Assembly: GCA_029449235.1 (NCBI GenBank)
Contig: JANATG010000013.1
Location: 868,001 to 932,000, forward strand
Direction of reading: 5' to 3'
Origin: Linnemannia schmuckeri
Lineage: Eukaryota > Mortierellomycota > Mortierellomycetes > Mortierellales > Mortierellaceae
DNA length: 64,000 nucleotides
Shown here: positions 47,151 through 57,669 of the stretch, piece after piece
Layout: the number at the start of each line of letters is the position of its first letter
Numbering within the stretch: the stretch's first letter is position 1
The notes under the pieces: generated by a model
What the model was told of the DNA's origin: nothing
What the model saw: only the letters and a program-made list of their open reading frames with translations
Database searches by the model: none
Made by a program: the position numbers and the translations under genes

Positions 47151-47320
47151 AGACACCATTAATTGAAAAATATCACTCATAACCATGTTGATCAGTTACT
47201 GGTCGAGATGGTGCCCAAGATTGCCGAGATCCGGAAATGGAGTATTGAGAAGACGACTGAGAGGACTGCTCAGAACTGGCACCGCCTTTTGTGTATGGCG
47301 ATACCGAGTAGTAACTTACC
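47151..47320 (+). pseudogene. Tandem copy 2 of the TatD gene 3' end
   Basis: Second partial copy reading HNHVDQLLVEMVPKIAEIRKW and then ERTAQNWHRLL, close to the parental C-terminus and still in frame. It ends in GTAGTAAC before a T-rich run, like the parental GCAGTAAC and copy 1. Confidence 0.85.
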
Positions 47321-47375
47321 TTTTTTTTATTTTTTTTTTGTTTGTATTTGTGTTTGTATTTGTGTTTGCTTTCGA

Positions 47376-47525
47376 CGTACTAATAAAGCATATCCATCAA
47401 TTGAAAGTCGTACGAAAATACTTGTTTGCAGAAAAATGATGGGTGCGAATAAAGCAGGCACCGTTGATTGAGAGTAACACGAAATGACGGATGCTAATAA
47501 AGCAGATGCCGTTAATTGAAGTAGA
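47376..47525 (+). repeat. Three short remnants of the same tandem unit
   Basis: Units starting near 47376, 47446 and 47488 repeat AATAAAGC, then a variable trinucleotide, then TTGAAAG or TTGAGAG (the segment before the copied codons in copies 1 and 2). They have lost the coding part. Confidence 0.65.
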
Positions 47526-50500
47526 AAAAAAAACAAAATGATTGGATCATTAATGTTGTGCCCCGAGCGAAAATCTTATTGTCACGTTTCCCTTCCTCTT
47601 CCAACATGGGCCCCATGTCGCGCAAACGCAGACCGCTCTCGTTGTATGCGTAGGTGTCTGTGCCTATGTTTGTTGACGTGTGTATGTGCGTGTATGTGTG
47701 TAAGTGTGTATGTATGTGTGCGTGTGTCTGTGTTTGCTGCCTTATTTTGGGCTATGATAGCAAGCACAAGCAAATTAAATGAGTTTCTAAGGTTTGGGCT
47801 GTGGGAATCTGCATCTGTGGGTTTCTGTTTTGTAATCAACTTGTTTTCGTTGTGATTTTTTTTTTACTTTCATTTCTATTGGTGCGAAAGCGATGATTAT
47901 GAAAGACTGCATTAACTCCTCTAAAATACATTATGTTTTTGTCATCGACTTGCAAGTCCAGGTTCACTAGGTCCAGGTTCAAGAGTGCCGGTTGGATCCG
48001 ATTTTTTTGCATTTCTCTTCTCTCTCTTCTTGTCAGATTTGTCGGTTGGACACGATCGTTCCACTTGCATTTCTCCAGTGTGTTCGTATCAAAACAATTC
48101 CTGTCGTCTCTGACCAATGAAATGTTTGTTGCGCCTCATTCTTACAGAATTTTTGCATATAAAAAAAATATTTGCGTCGTCATCGTACTCGTAAAAGGAG
48201 TTTGTTCAAGTGCATTATTATGAAAAAGATTGAACCGCGTTCCAATTATGCTAGTCGAGGCAACAAAAAGAAATGGAAGGAAGGAAGGACTGATCCATAA
48301 AACAACGATTCCAAAAATTAAACAAAGATAGGCCCGATGAGGACCTACACGCCCGATGTATAGGTGCCGGCTTTTCTTCTCCCTCTCTCTCTTTATCGCT
48401 ATCTCTCGCCGGTACCTAAACAAACTGAACCTGAACTTAAACATGTATCGAGAGTTTGAGGGAATTTGGCGTTGGGAATTTGACATTGGGAACTTGACGT
48501 TTTTCACACTCTCAATCCATCTTAGTGGGACGTTAATTTAACTCAACTACCGGTAACTGACGCTGAATGAAAAAACCACCTCTTAATCTAACGACAAGAA
48601 CAAAGAACTCCCGCTAAAGACTGCAAGAAGTACTAATGTAGATGTTCCTGGTTGTCGACATTAGAATTCATCTCGATTGCATATGTAACTAAAATGAAAT
48701 AGTGACAAGAAGGCAAAAATAAAAAACAAAAGGTTCAGTCTCGAGTTTTTTTTTCTCTCTTTCCGCCTCAGTTCACTGTACTCTTGTTCGTAAGTACTAT
48801 TCTAGGGATACCTTTCTTTTTTTTTGCTAAGAGCCGGCAAATTGGTCGTGCCAGCCGTCCCAAGTTGCCTTTTGTTTTCTTTGTCGTCGTCGTCTACAAA
48901 ACGGGCCTTCGCCTCCACTTTACTCGCCCTCTTCCTTGATCTGATATTATCTCCCGCATGGACAATATTTCTCTTGCACTGCCTCTTCCCCTTCATCCTG
49001 CCTTTTCAGACATTTGCTTTTTCTGTTATCCTCGCTCAGCATAATCGAGGAAGGCTCGAAAATAGAAACGAGACACGGATCTGTTGAGATAATGCTTCGC
49101 TTTTGTTGTTTGTGTTTGTTTTGTTTGTCTGTCGACTGTGAAATTATCTTCGATACTGTTGCAACCTTATTTCATCTGCTCTCTTTCTTTCTCTCCTTCC
49201 CCCTGTTACATTTCTCTCCTCGATCCAACTCAGCTTATTTCAGCTCAGCCTAATGAATGGGTGGATACATGTCCCGTGTGGAGGGAAATGGACGCGAGAC
49301 GGAAAAAAACATAAGTTGATGCTAACCTGCATCACCCTATAGTAATAGCATGCCATGCTACTCTGTCTGAAAAGCAAATAAAATGAATGATGCGTAATGC
49401 ACAGCAGTTGCTTTTTGGCTATGCTGTTGTTCGGAATTCAGATTTTCAATTGCTTTTTTTTTCACTGGATGTCATTTCTGTTGTTTAGTCAATTGAGATG
49501 GATGCATCTTCATTATGGTTTGTTTATTTTCTTTGTTATTGTTGTTTGTGTTTGTTTGTTGTTGTAAACGTTGTTGTTTTTTGTTACTGTTGTTTTATTG
49601 CTTGACGTTTGAAAACACGATTGTTTGGTGTTTTGTTTACCTCTGAAGGCAATGGGAGGCCTCACCTTTTTTGTTTTCGTTCATTCTCCCCCTTGCTTGC
49701 TTGCTTCCATCCTCCAATTTTATGAGAAACCAGCCATCGCCCATCACGGTCGACTCTTTTTCATTTCTCCGTTGTTGTTGTGCGGTTGTCGATTGTTCAA
49801 TTGCTCCACTATTCACGGAAGAATAAAGCCGATCAAGACGATTTTCGTTGCATTAAGTATTGTCGAAATGACCTGCAAGGCGCATTGTTCACCTTATCAC
49901 CTTTTTTTGTTCTGGAAGAGATGTCCTGCTCACGAAATCTCTCCCTACCACCGCAAACAATCGTGGCCTATTCAATGGGCTTTTGCATTTTAGTGGTTGT
50001 CGTTGTCGTTGTCGTTTGTCTCTTGATGATATGTTGTTGTAATTTATAACACAGCATTTCCCTCACTTTCTGATTCATATTTTCGTTTTCTTCTCTCTCT
50101 CTCCTTCACATCTCTCTCTTCTTCACTTCCTTCTCTTCCTCTCTTTCCTTCCACCTCGTTTAAGTCTTCTTCCCGCTTTCTCACTAATTTTCCCGCCCAT
50201 CGTTATACCAGATCGTACTACTCTACTTTCGTGTTTCATTAATTGTTTGTTTACCTTGTGCATTGATCCAATCGCACATGGTTAACACGGTAGAGCAGTC
50301 GTGTTTGTGACTCCAATTATCCATCTCTGTTCAGCGCGTTGACCCCTGTTCGTGTCTGCCCTTGATTCCTTTTTTTTTTTTTTTTTGTTTTTTGCCTTGT
50401 GCAGCTTTTCAATTGCCACCCTCTTTCCTTCCCCTTTCCTTTTTCGTCATTTTTTTAGATAAATACCTCCTCGTCTTTTTTTCTTTTTTTTCAGTTCTCT

Positions 50501-51117
50501 CCCCTTTTTTTCTTTCTTTCTCAGTTCTTTTCCCCTTCCAACATTTCTTTTCCCAATCCATCCTTGTCGTCTCTTTTTTTTTTGTTCATTCTCGTAGATG
50601 GTACTCTTGATTACATACTCAAGTCTGTCGTCTACCTTGTCTTGCCTTGTATTATTTGCCACCCCTTACTCCCTTTTGCTTTCCCGTACGACAACCTTGC
50701 TGTATCTTTTTTCCTTTAGGACAAAACAAAAAACCTTTTTTCGGTTGTTTGTTGTCTTTTTTTAGTCTATTTTTTTGTCGTTGTTTCCCTTATAATTTTT
50801 CTTGTTCTACTCGTCCTTGATCGCACCTTCATCCCTGCTTTTGCATTGCACTCTCGTTGCAACTTTTTCAACATTGCAAACAGGCAGGCCGATCCGTGGA
50901 TGTTTTTCTACCTCATCGTCATTCATTCTTCCTTTTTTCATTTCCGATCGATCAGCGTTGCGCCCCCCTCTCTCCATTGATTTTTGATCAGCTCTCTCTC
51001 TCTTTCTCCACCACCGCCGAGACACTTTGCTCGGAAACAAAAATCTCAATCCGTCAGGTACGTGACATATTTATTCAGTCAGTTCAAACTTTTCTTTCTT
51101 TCTCCTTTCGTCCCGCT

Positions 51118-51157
<40 letters not shown>

Positions 51158-52642
51158 ATGCCTCGGGGTTCCGGCCCTGCTTTTGTTGTCATTGGCCTTC
51201 CATTGTTTTTCTTTTTTTTTTTTTTTTCTTTTTTCTTTTTCTCCTCTTTTTTTTTCACCCGCCCTAAATTCTTTTTGTTTACGTTCGTCACCGTTGAGTG
51301 GTTATGATTGACCGACAAACACGTAAAGGTGTGGTTTGCAGAGACGGAGATGTGTGTGGATTTGTAATTGTCGTGTTTTCGTTGGTTGGCTGCACAAGCC
51401 AAGGAAGAAGAGGACAAGGAAAACAGTAAAAGGCGGGAGAGGGAAAACAGGAAGGGAAGGAAAGATAGAAGAAGGGGCAGAGAATGGACATAACTCTGCA
51501 TGAGTACGTGCGTATGTGCATTTCGAAGCGGGAAAAAAGAGGGAACAAGAATAAAAAGAGAGAGGCAAAACATTGACGAAGCCTTAAGCTGGATAAACCG
51601 AAATAACTGAAAAAGCGTGTCGTGTTTTCGGTTTCTTTTTTGTTCATACCCCTCTTCTTCTTCTTTTATCTTCTCTTTGACTCTGGGTTTTATTGCTCTC
51701 TATCTCTCTCTTCTCCTCATGCATTGTTACACTCCCTTGGTTGTCCCAAGCAATAGACGCAATGGAACAAAAGTCGGGCGGGAAAAACGATTGCGAAAAT
51801 AAAGCACCGCAGCCATAACCTACCGGTGAAGGAATACAAAAAACGAGGGTTCCAACTGAAAAGTGGACTCATTTCACTTTTTATTTCCCTCGCCTTTTTT
51901 GTCTGTTGTTTATGTGTCTTTTACCTCTCACCCACCTTCATCTCGTTCCCCTTGCTTTTTCCTTCTTATTTCTTCCATCTGACCACACTCTCTCTATCCT
52001 GCGCCTTTTTTATTTTTTTTTTGTTTACCGTGTGGTTGGTCTTGTTTCCACCATCCTCCTTTGCGTCTCTTTCCCTGTCCCATGCTTTGTTTAGAAAGGC
52101 ATGTTTGTTTTCGTCCATTTTTTTTTCTTCTTGCATTGCTAATCTTCCCAAAAGATACAAACAAGAATAACAAATTCACTGTTCAGTTGAGTCAATAAGA
52201 GGGGTAACTTTTTTGTTGCTTATTCTTTGCCGTTAGTATTCTCTTTTCTCTTTGTCTTGCCCCATTCTGACTTGGTTCAAGAACAACTACAACGAACGAC
52301 TAATAAACACATAACAGACGACTTACCTTTGGTTTCTTTCTTTTTGTTACCCTTTCTAATCACACTTCTTCCTTCTCTCCCTCCCTTCCTCCTCTCCCTT
52401 TCCTTTTTTTTCTCCCGCCCTTTTTCTTCCCTCTATCTTCCTCTTTCCCCCCCCCCTCGCACATGTATATATCCATTGACACTATCTTTCCCTTTTCTCT
52501 CGATACATTCGCCACTTGGCTTTGCCCTTTCCTTTTTTTTTCTCTCGCTCTCCTCAATTCCAATTCCCTTGTCTCTCTATCTCAGATCCACCTCGCCCTC
52601 TTTTCCCCTCTCTCTGTCCCTCTATCTCTTCCTCTCTCCGCC
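47526..52642. other. Gene-poor 5.1 kb, pyrimidine-rich towards the right
   Basis: No ORF here shows protein-like composition; Phe/Ser/Leu-rich frames reflect T/C bias. GTGT-rich DNA lies near 47680-47730. From about 50000 to the ATG at 52643 the plus strand is strongly T/C-rich, with a T35 run. A good donor (CAGGTACGTG at 51056) suggests a long leader with a 5' UTR intron for the next gene. Confidence 0.55.
51122..51156. repeat. Poly-T run (T35)
   Basis: 35 consecutive T inside the pyrimidine-rich leader region, followed by another T-rich stretch at 51210-51255. Probably within a 5' UTR intron. Confidence 0.9.
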
Positions 52643-55036
52643 ATGTCCGCCTCGACGAACAACAATGACACAATCCACTTTGACAATAATGGGAATATTA
52701 TTCCTGCAGCCCAGATTAATATTACGCAGAATAATAACGACAACCGTCCAGCGGCCATTCGAGTCTTCGAGACTGCAGAATTGGTGAATCACATCATTCG
52801 GTACCTTCCCGCCACCAGCTTCCCTGCCTGCAGTCTGATCAATCGAATCTGGCGCTACGCCATCCTTTTCAGCTCACTCACCTACAAGGCCTCCCTCCTC
52901 TCGACACAACAATGGCTCGAATCGACGCCTCGGCGGATCTTTATCCTCAGCGCATACATTCTCCAGTACAGTGCCGCCGTCGATGCAGGCCTTCCTACCG
53001 GAGGCGCGTCGTCCAACCAGTTTGTGTTTTCATGCCAGACCCGATCGGGTAGTGTTGACAGCTATGGCAGCAGTGGCAGTAATAGCGATCATAAGAGTGG
53101 CGAGAGCAGCGGACATACTGGCACCTCTGGCGAGAGTAGTGGTGGCGTGTCGCATCTTCAGAGGCACCATACCCACCAGCCTGGGCACGATATTGAGCCC
53201 TTCCATTCTTTCCATACTTACCAATCCTCCGCGATTGTGCCGAATGTCTATTTCAAGACGGGCATCCAATTGCCTCCACACCTCTCATCGCCCCCACCAT
53301 TGCCTCCTCTCCCCATTGCACAGCAAATCAATTATACCTTCCCGTCTCCTCCCCTTTCAACACAACAACAATCTCTTTCTCAAGGCGGATCTTCAATCCC
53401 GCCTTCATCATCACAGCCACCACCGCAAGAACAACAGAACTCACCACAGCAACGATTGCATCAACTGCAACAAGCAACAACGACAGAGTTTCTTCCAGGG
53501 AATACATCTGCCATTGACGCTGTGCCAAACATCGACCAATTGCTCGGAATCCCCCTACCAATTCCATCATCACAACCTCGTGATTCCTCGACCGACACCG
53601 AACTCTCGTCGTCGGACCTTCACCATTACGAGGCAGACATCAGCACCGACTCGAATCGGTCGAGTATGATGGCTGTCGATGTCGCGGACATGTCTCTCTC
53701 CCCTGGCCAGGTCCTTCTCTCCCCGCATGGGCTCTCGATTTTCCCGACACCAAACTCCTCTTCCTCCTCAACACCACAACAACAACAACAACAACAACAA
53801 CAGCAACAACAGCAACAACACCAGCAACAGTTTCCAACCCTCCGAGTCGTCCCCTGCCCATACGAATTACCGACCGAGGGCTCGCTCCAGTACGAAGAAA
53901 ACGTTGTCATGGTCAAAAAGGGATCCAGAACAAGCAGCGGGAGGACACACAGTCGTGACAGCACCAGTAGTAGTAGTAGTAGTAGTAGCGGAGGGAGTCA
54001 CAATGGGAGTGAGCCTTCTTCTTCTTCGGCATCGTTCCTGCAGGGCGGCGCGTATACTCCGTATGGATCTCCTATTATGGAAGAGTCTTCCAGTCCTTCG
54101 AGTATGGCGTTTGGATCGCCCTATGCTGTTGTGGGTGGAGTTGTTGCAAATTCGTCGTCTTCTAGTGCGATGGTGATGGATTCGACTGGGAGAGGAGATG
54201 GAAGGCAAGGACAAGGGTCAAGTAGGACGGTATCGTCAAGGAGGAGTGGTAAGGAACTGGCGCCGGAATACGGACGGGCTTTAGCATTACCGGAACAGAA
54301 CTACCAGCAGCAGCACGGAAAGCTAAGGAGCGAATCGTCGTCGCATGATAATGCACCGATGAGCCATTTGCGCGACCGAGGAGATCTCACGATGGACACG
54401 ACAAGCGGTGGAGAAATGAGCGACCAAACCGATCTTGGCCATTGTGGATTAAGTGTTACTACTGGCAGCTCTTCACCCTACAGAACCAGCTCTGCCCCCT
54501 TGCCAGTACACCACCAACAACAGCCTCACCACCATTACCGCCACCAACAGCAGCATCACCACGACCAAGAAGGCAGCAGCAGCAGCGCCATCGACTCTTC
54601 TTCTATCCAAATCTCTACCTCCTCCAGCAGCGGTGGCACAACCTCTCATCACCATCGCCACAGTCACCACCACAGTCAACGTCATCAACAACACCAACAA
54701 CGTGTCCGTCAACAACAACTTCAACAACAACAACAACAACAACAGCAACAGTCCACAACCCGACCCTCTCGGAACTGGAGTATGGCCGTCCAAACCTTCT
54801 ACTACCAAAATTCTGCCCTGAACGCTATGATAGTGGCCTGCCGTGAACACATGCTCTCTCCCGAGGGCCAGGGTGGGGCCATCGTCGAGAAGACTGATAC
54901 TTCGAGAATTATTTGGAACGAGACGACGAGACAGGAACATATTTGGACTATTACGCCGACGTTGATGGATCGGACGAATCCTGGGGAGTTTGTGGAAGCT
55001 GATTATGACCCGCATAGCGAGCTTGATTCTGCGTAG
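52643..55036 (+). CDS. F-box-like protein with polyQ, polySer and His/Gln-rich tracts
   Basis: Single exon, 797 residues from the ATG at 52643 (context CGCCATG). An upstream in-frame Met would add a Phe/Leu/Ser-rich leader translated from the CT-rich UTR. Residues 45-85 (RVFETAELVNHIIRYLPAT, then ACSLINRIWRYA) fit an F-box-like helix pattern, which would recruit Skp1 for an SCF ubiquitin ligase. The middle is low-complexity: a Gln run coded by CAA/CAG at 53778-53830, a Ser run coded by AGT at 53965-53990, and His/Gln blocks at 54510-54760. A conserved-looking C-terminal segment (NWSMAVQTFYYQNSALNAMI through EFVEADYDPHSEL) is not low-complexity and may be the partner-binding part. Function is unknown; the F-box call is moderate. 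Confidence 0.72.
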   Translation: MSASTNNNDTIHFDNNGNIIPAAQINITQNNNDNRPAAIRVFETAELVNHIIRYLPATSFPACSLINRIWRYAILFSSLTYKASLLSTQQWLESTPRRIFILSAYILQYSAAVDAGLPTGGASSNQFVFSCQTRSGSVDSYGSSGSNSDHKSGESSGHTGTSGESSGGVSHLQRHHTHQPGHDIEPFHSFHTYQSSAIVPNVYFKTGIQLPPHLSSPPPLPPLPIAQQINYTFPSPPLSTQQQSLSQGGSSIPPSSSQPPPQEQQNSPQQRLHQLQQATTTEFLPGNTSAIDAVPNIDQLLGIPLPIPSSQPRDSSTDTELSSSDLHHYEADISTDSNRSSMMAVDVADMSLSPGQVLLSPHGLSIFPTPNSSSSSTPQQQQQQQQQQQQQQHQQQFPTLRVVPCPYELPTEGSLQYEENVVMVKKGSRTSSGRTHSRDSTSSSSSSSSGGSHNGSEPSSSSASFLQGGAYTPYGSPIMEESSSPSSMAFGSPYAVVGGVVANSSSSSAMVMDSTGRGDGRQGQGSSRTVSSRRSGKELAPEYGRALALPEQNYQQQHGKLRSESSSHDNAPMSHLRDRGDLTMDTTSGGEMSDQTDLGHCGLSVTTGSSSPYRTSSAPLPVHHQQQPHHHYRHQQQHHHDQEGSSSSAIDSSSIQISTSSSSGGTTSHHHRHSHHHSQRHQQHQQRVRQQQLQQQQQQQQQQSTTRPSRNWSMAVQTFYYQNSALNAMIVACREHMLSPEGQGGAIVEKTDTSRIIWNETTRQEHIWTITPTLMDRTNPGEFVEADYDPHSELDSA

Positions 55037-55106
55037 TTTTTACCCTAATCGCAATTAATCGTAATATTATGTCCAAAGACGAAGAAAGTGTTATCGTTTT
55101 GAGAGT

Positions 55107-55141
<35 letters not shown>

Positions 55142-57669
55142 GCAGAGTGGGTGGATGGATTAGTGAAGAAAGAAATAAAAATTTTATTTTTGCCGTGTAC
55201 ATATAGATAACGTGAAACAAACGATATTAATCTTACGCTTTGTTGCTATGTTGCTGGGCGCAGCTCTGTCGCCTTGTGGTCAATTTGGGCACATGGTTTT
55301 TCGATCGCTTTTGCTACGCATGAACGGCGCTATTTAGAAATTGGAGTTTGAATAGGGAGAGCCTAGGGCGGAATGCAGTGTAGGAGTGGTGTCATGACAA
55401 GGCGATGCATTCAGTTTGGTCCACAAATAAACGCCTCGGTCCATCCGTTGGATTTGTTTGGGTTCAAAGGCGAAGAAGAAAGGGAGGAGAGCAAGCACAC
55501 AAGAAGGATGCATGAATGTCAAAGTAAACATAACCTCCCTTCCACTTGCTACCCCTGCATTGCGCTGTGGTCCAAAGTAGCCCATTCAAATGAGTGCATG
55601 AATGCACAAGTGCTGTTTGAACAAGACCGAAGGGCGCACCTTCAGCCTGATGGACCCATCGAACTGAACTCTCATACTGTTGTATTGGAGTCCGGAAAAG
55701 AGTGGAGAAGGAGGGGAACCTGGGTTCCAGTCGGATTAGACCCAGATTCTCGACCTTTTTTTCGGAGGGGAGTTTGAGAGGGCGATGAGAAGGAAGAGGT
55801 GGGGAGACAACGATAATGAGGCGGTGAGGGGTGGAATAGAAGGTGAACGAAAAAGGGAAGGGACACGGACCTTAGTTTGGACCGAAAATAAATGCAATTT
55901 GTTTAGGTTTTCTTTTTTGTCAAACTCGAAGTTCAGTCCACTCACAGACGAGCGAAAGTGCGGCAAGCAGCGAGGGCGAGTGCAGAGCTGACGATGAAGT
56001 CAATTGGTCAGGCGCTTTTGAAAAAGTCAGGGGGTGAAAGCGGAAGGATTGCTAAACGATCGCTTTGTTGTGTTTTTTTTTCTGTTGTTCTATGCAGGTT
56101 GGTGAGCATTGTCTGAGAGGTGAGCCAGAGGCGGAGGTTTTTGAATGACGAGTTGATTGTTGGAATAGGCAAGTTTTTTTTTTTACTTTAGTGGCAAACG
56201 AAGAAGCAGGCTTCCTCCTCCACGGATTGTTCCCGGAGTTCTTTTTTACTTAGTTCTTTTGTTTAGTCTTCTGCAACCTGTCCATAATGATGGTGCTAAA
56301 AATGTTAATTAGCGATAATTGATTGATGAATGTGAATCGACTCTTGGCTCACAAGATGGCGACGCAAGTGATGTGATGGAACTGAAGGTGTCTGACGCAG
56401 AAAAGTGACACTGATTGAGTGTCTGGGTGATGGTGGTATTCTTGTTATTCTTATCACCTACACCTCAAAACAACGCCTTGTTCTCTTTCTTGCACCTCTG
56501 TCGACACCTTTTGTCGCCTCCTGTGCTGGGCGATGCAATGCGCATTCCTTTTGAAGGTTCCCTTTTTCCTGAACAACCCCCTTGCGCACTCATGACCTCT
56601 CTTGCACTTTGATTTTGTGTTCGTCGATTCTTGAGGCAATTTATTTCTGTACTGACGACTTTCCTTCTGGAATGATGGAGTGGTAATGCGCCGGAGGGAA
56701 TGGGCGAAGGCGATGCAGAGGAGAGGAAAGGATGAAGGATAGAGAGGAAAAGGCATGCTATCATGACCACGAGTACAAGCTGAGCAACAAACAATAATAA
56801 GGATTGATCATTATGATGATGATGTTTGGCATTTAGGTGTGTCGTGCAAACATACATTACTGCTCCTTTTGCTACATCTTTAAAACAGGTTCACCCATTT
56901 CTCGTTCATTCATTCTCTTACTTCATTCTCGCTCCATGAGGAATGCTTCAGTCTTTGCTCTCGGCTACCTTTTGTTATGATTGCGTTCGTTTTGTCGCTT
57001 TTTTCTTTTCTCCACGATATGCTCTTTTTCGTTAGTTGATTGTGGATGAAGTTGAGATAGGACTGGACAATACAAAAGGGGAAAATGGTGGCCCGTCTTT
57101 AGACGCTCTGGATGTTTGGATTGACTTGTCTGTATCAGTCAAAGGGAAGAGAGGGTAAGCTCCTTGCGTGCTCTCATTTGTTTGGCTCCCGCCTTGCTTT
57201 TACGTTGGTTGTCCACATAAACAAAAAGACAGCCAGACTCAGTACCTCAGCGACCACAACAGGGTGTATGTTTGGTGCCTGCAACCAGCAAATTTTTTCA
57301 CTCCGCAACACCCTACCCTGTCTGTCCCTTCCCAAAATGCTCCCCTTCTCTCCTTCCTGTCCTGCCGCCTTTTTTTCTTTTTCTCTTTTTCATCCATTCT
57401 TCTTTCTTCTCAAACACATCTTCATTCCTGTTGCACTCACTCACTCACCCATACCCCTTTCTTAACTCTTTCACGTATACTCTTCTTCACTCATACTCAT
57501 CCACAACATCATCACACTTCACACTTCCTCATTACACACGGACACATACATACTCACATTCGTTCCTGCTCCTTTTTTTGTCCCTGTTGCTCATTCAACC
57601 CCAACCACGTACCCTCCTAACCCCGCCGGCAACCAACCAACCGTCCCTTTTACCCTTCCCTACTCCTAA
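55037..57669. other. Intergenic 2.6 kb
   Basis: A T32 run lies just after the upstream stop. Two weakly similar stretches (55415 and 55872, both around GTTTGGACC/GTTTGGTCC plus AATAAA) may be a diverged repeat. From 57300 the DNA is a CT/CA-rich leader for the next gene. No gene is supported. Confidence 0.55.
55109..55140. repeat. Poly-T run (T32)
   Basis: 32 consecutive T, 73 nt after the stop of the F-box-like gene, in its 3' flank. Confidence 0.9.

Noticed and set aside
48000..50050. Several ORFs of 60-120 codons (for example 49625-49993)
   Set aside because: Phe/Ser/Leu/Cys-heavy composition follows the T/C bias of the DNA. No motif, no splice partners and no family resemblance.
53778..53830. 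CAA/CAG array as a CRISPR-like or satellite repeat
   Set aside because: It is an in-frame Gln run inside the F-box-like gene. The opposite-strand polyCys/polyVal ORFs are shadows.
55700..55760. GGTTCCAGTCGG next to a T run, resembling a tRNA B box and terminator
   Set aside because: The segment upstream gives no cloverleaf and the B-box match is poor.
55373..55777. 134-codon plus-strand ORF
   Set aside because: No motif or signal, odd composition, and it overlaps DNA that looks like diverged repeat. Not reported as a gene.
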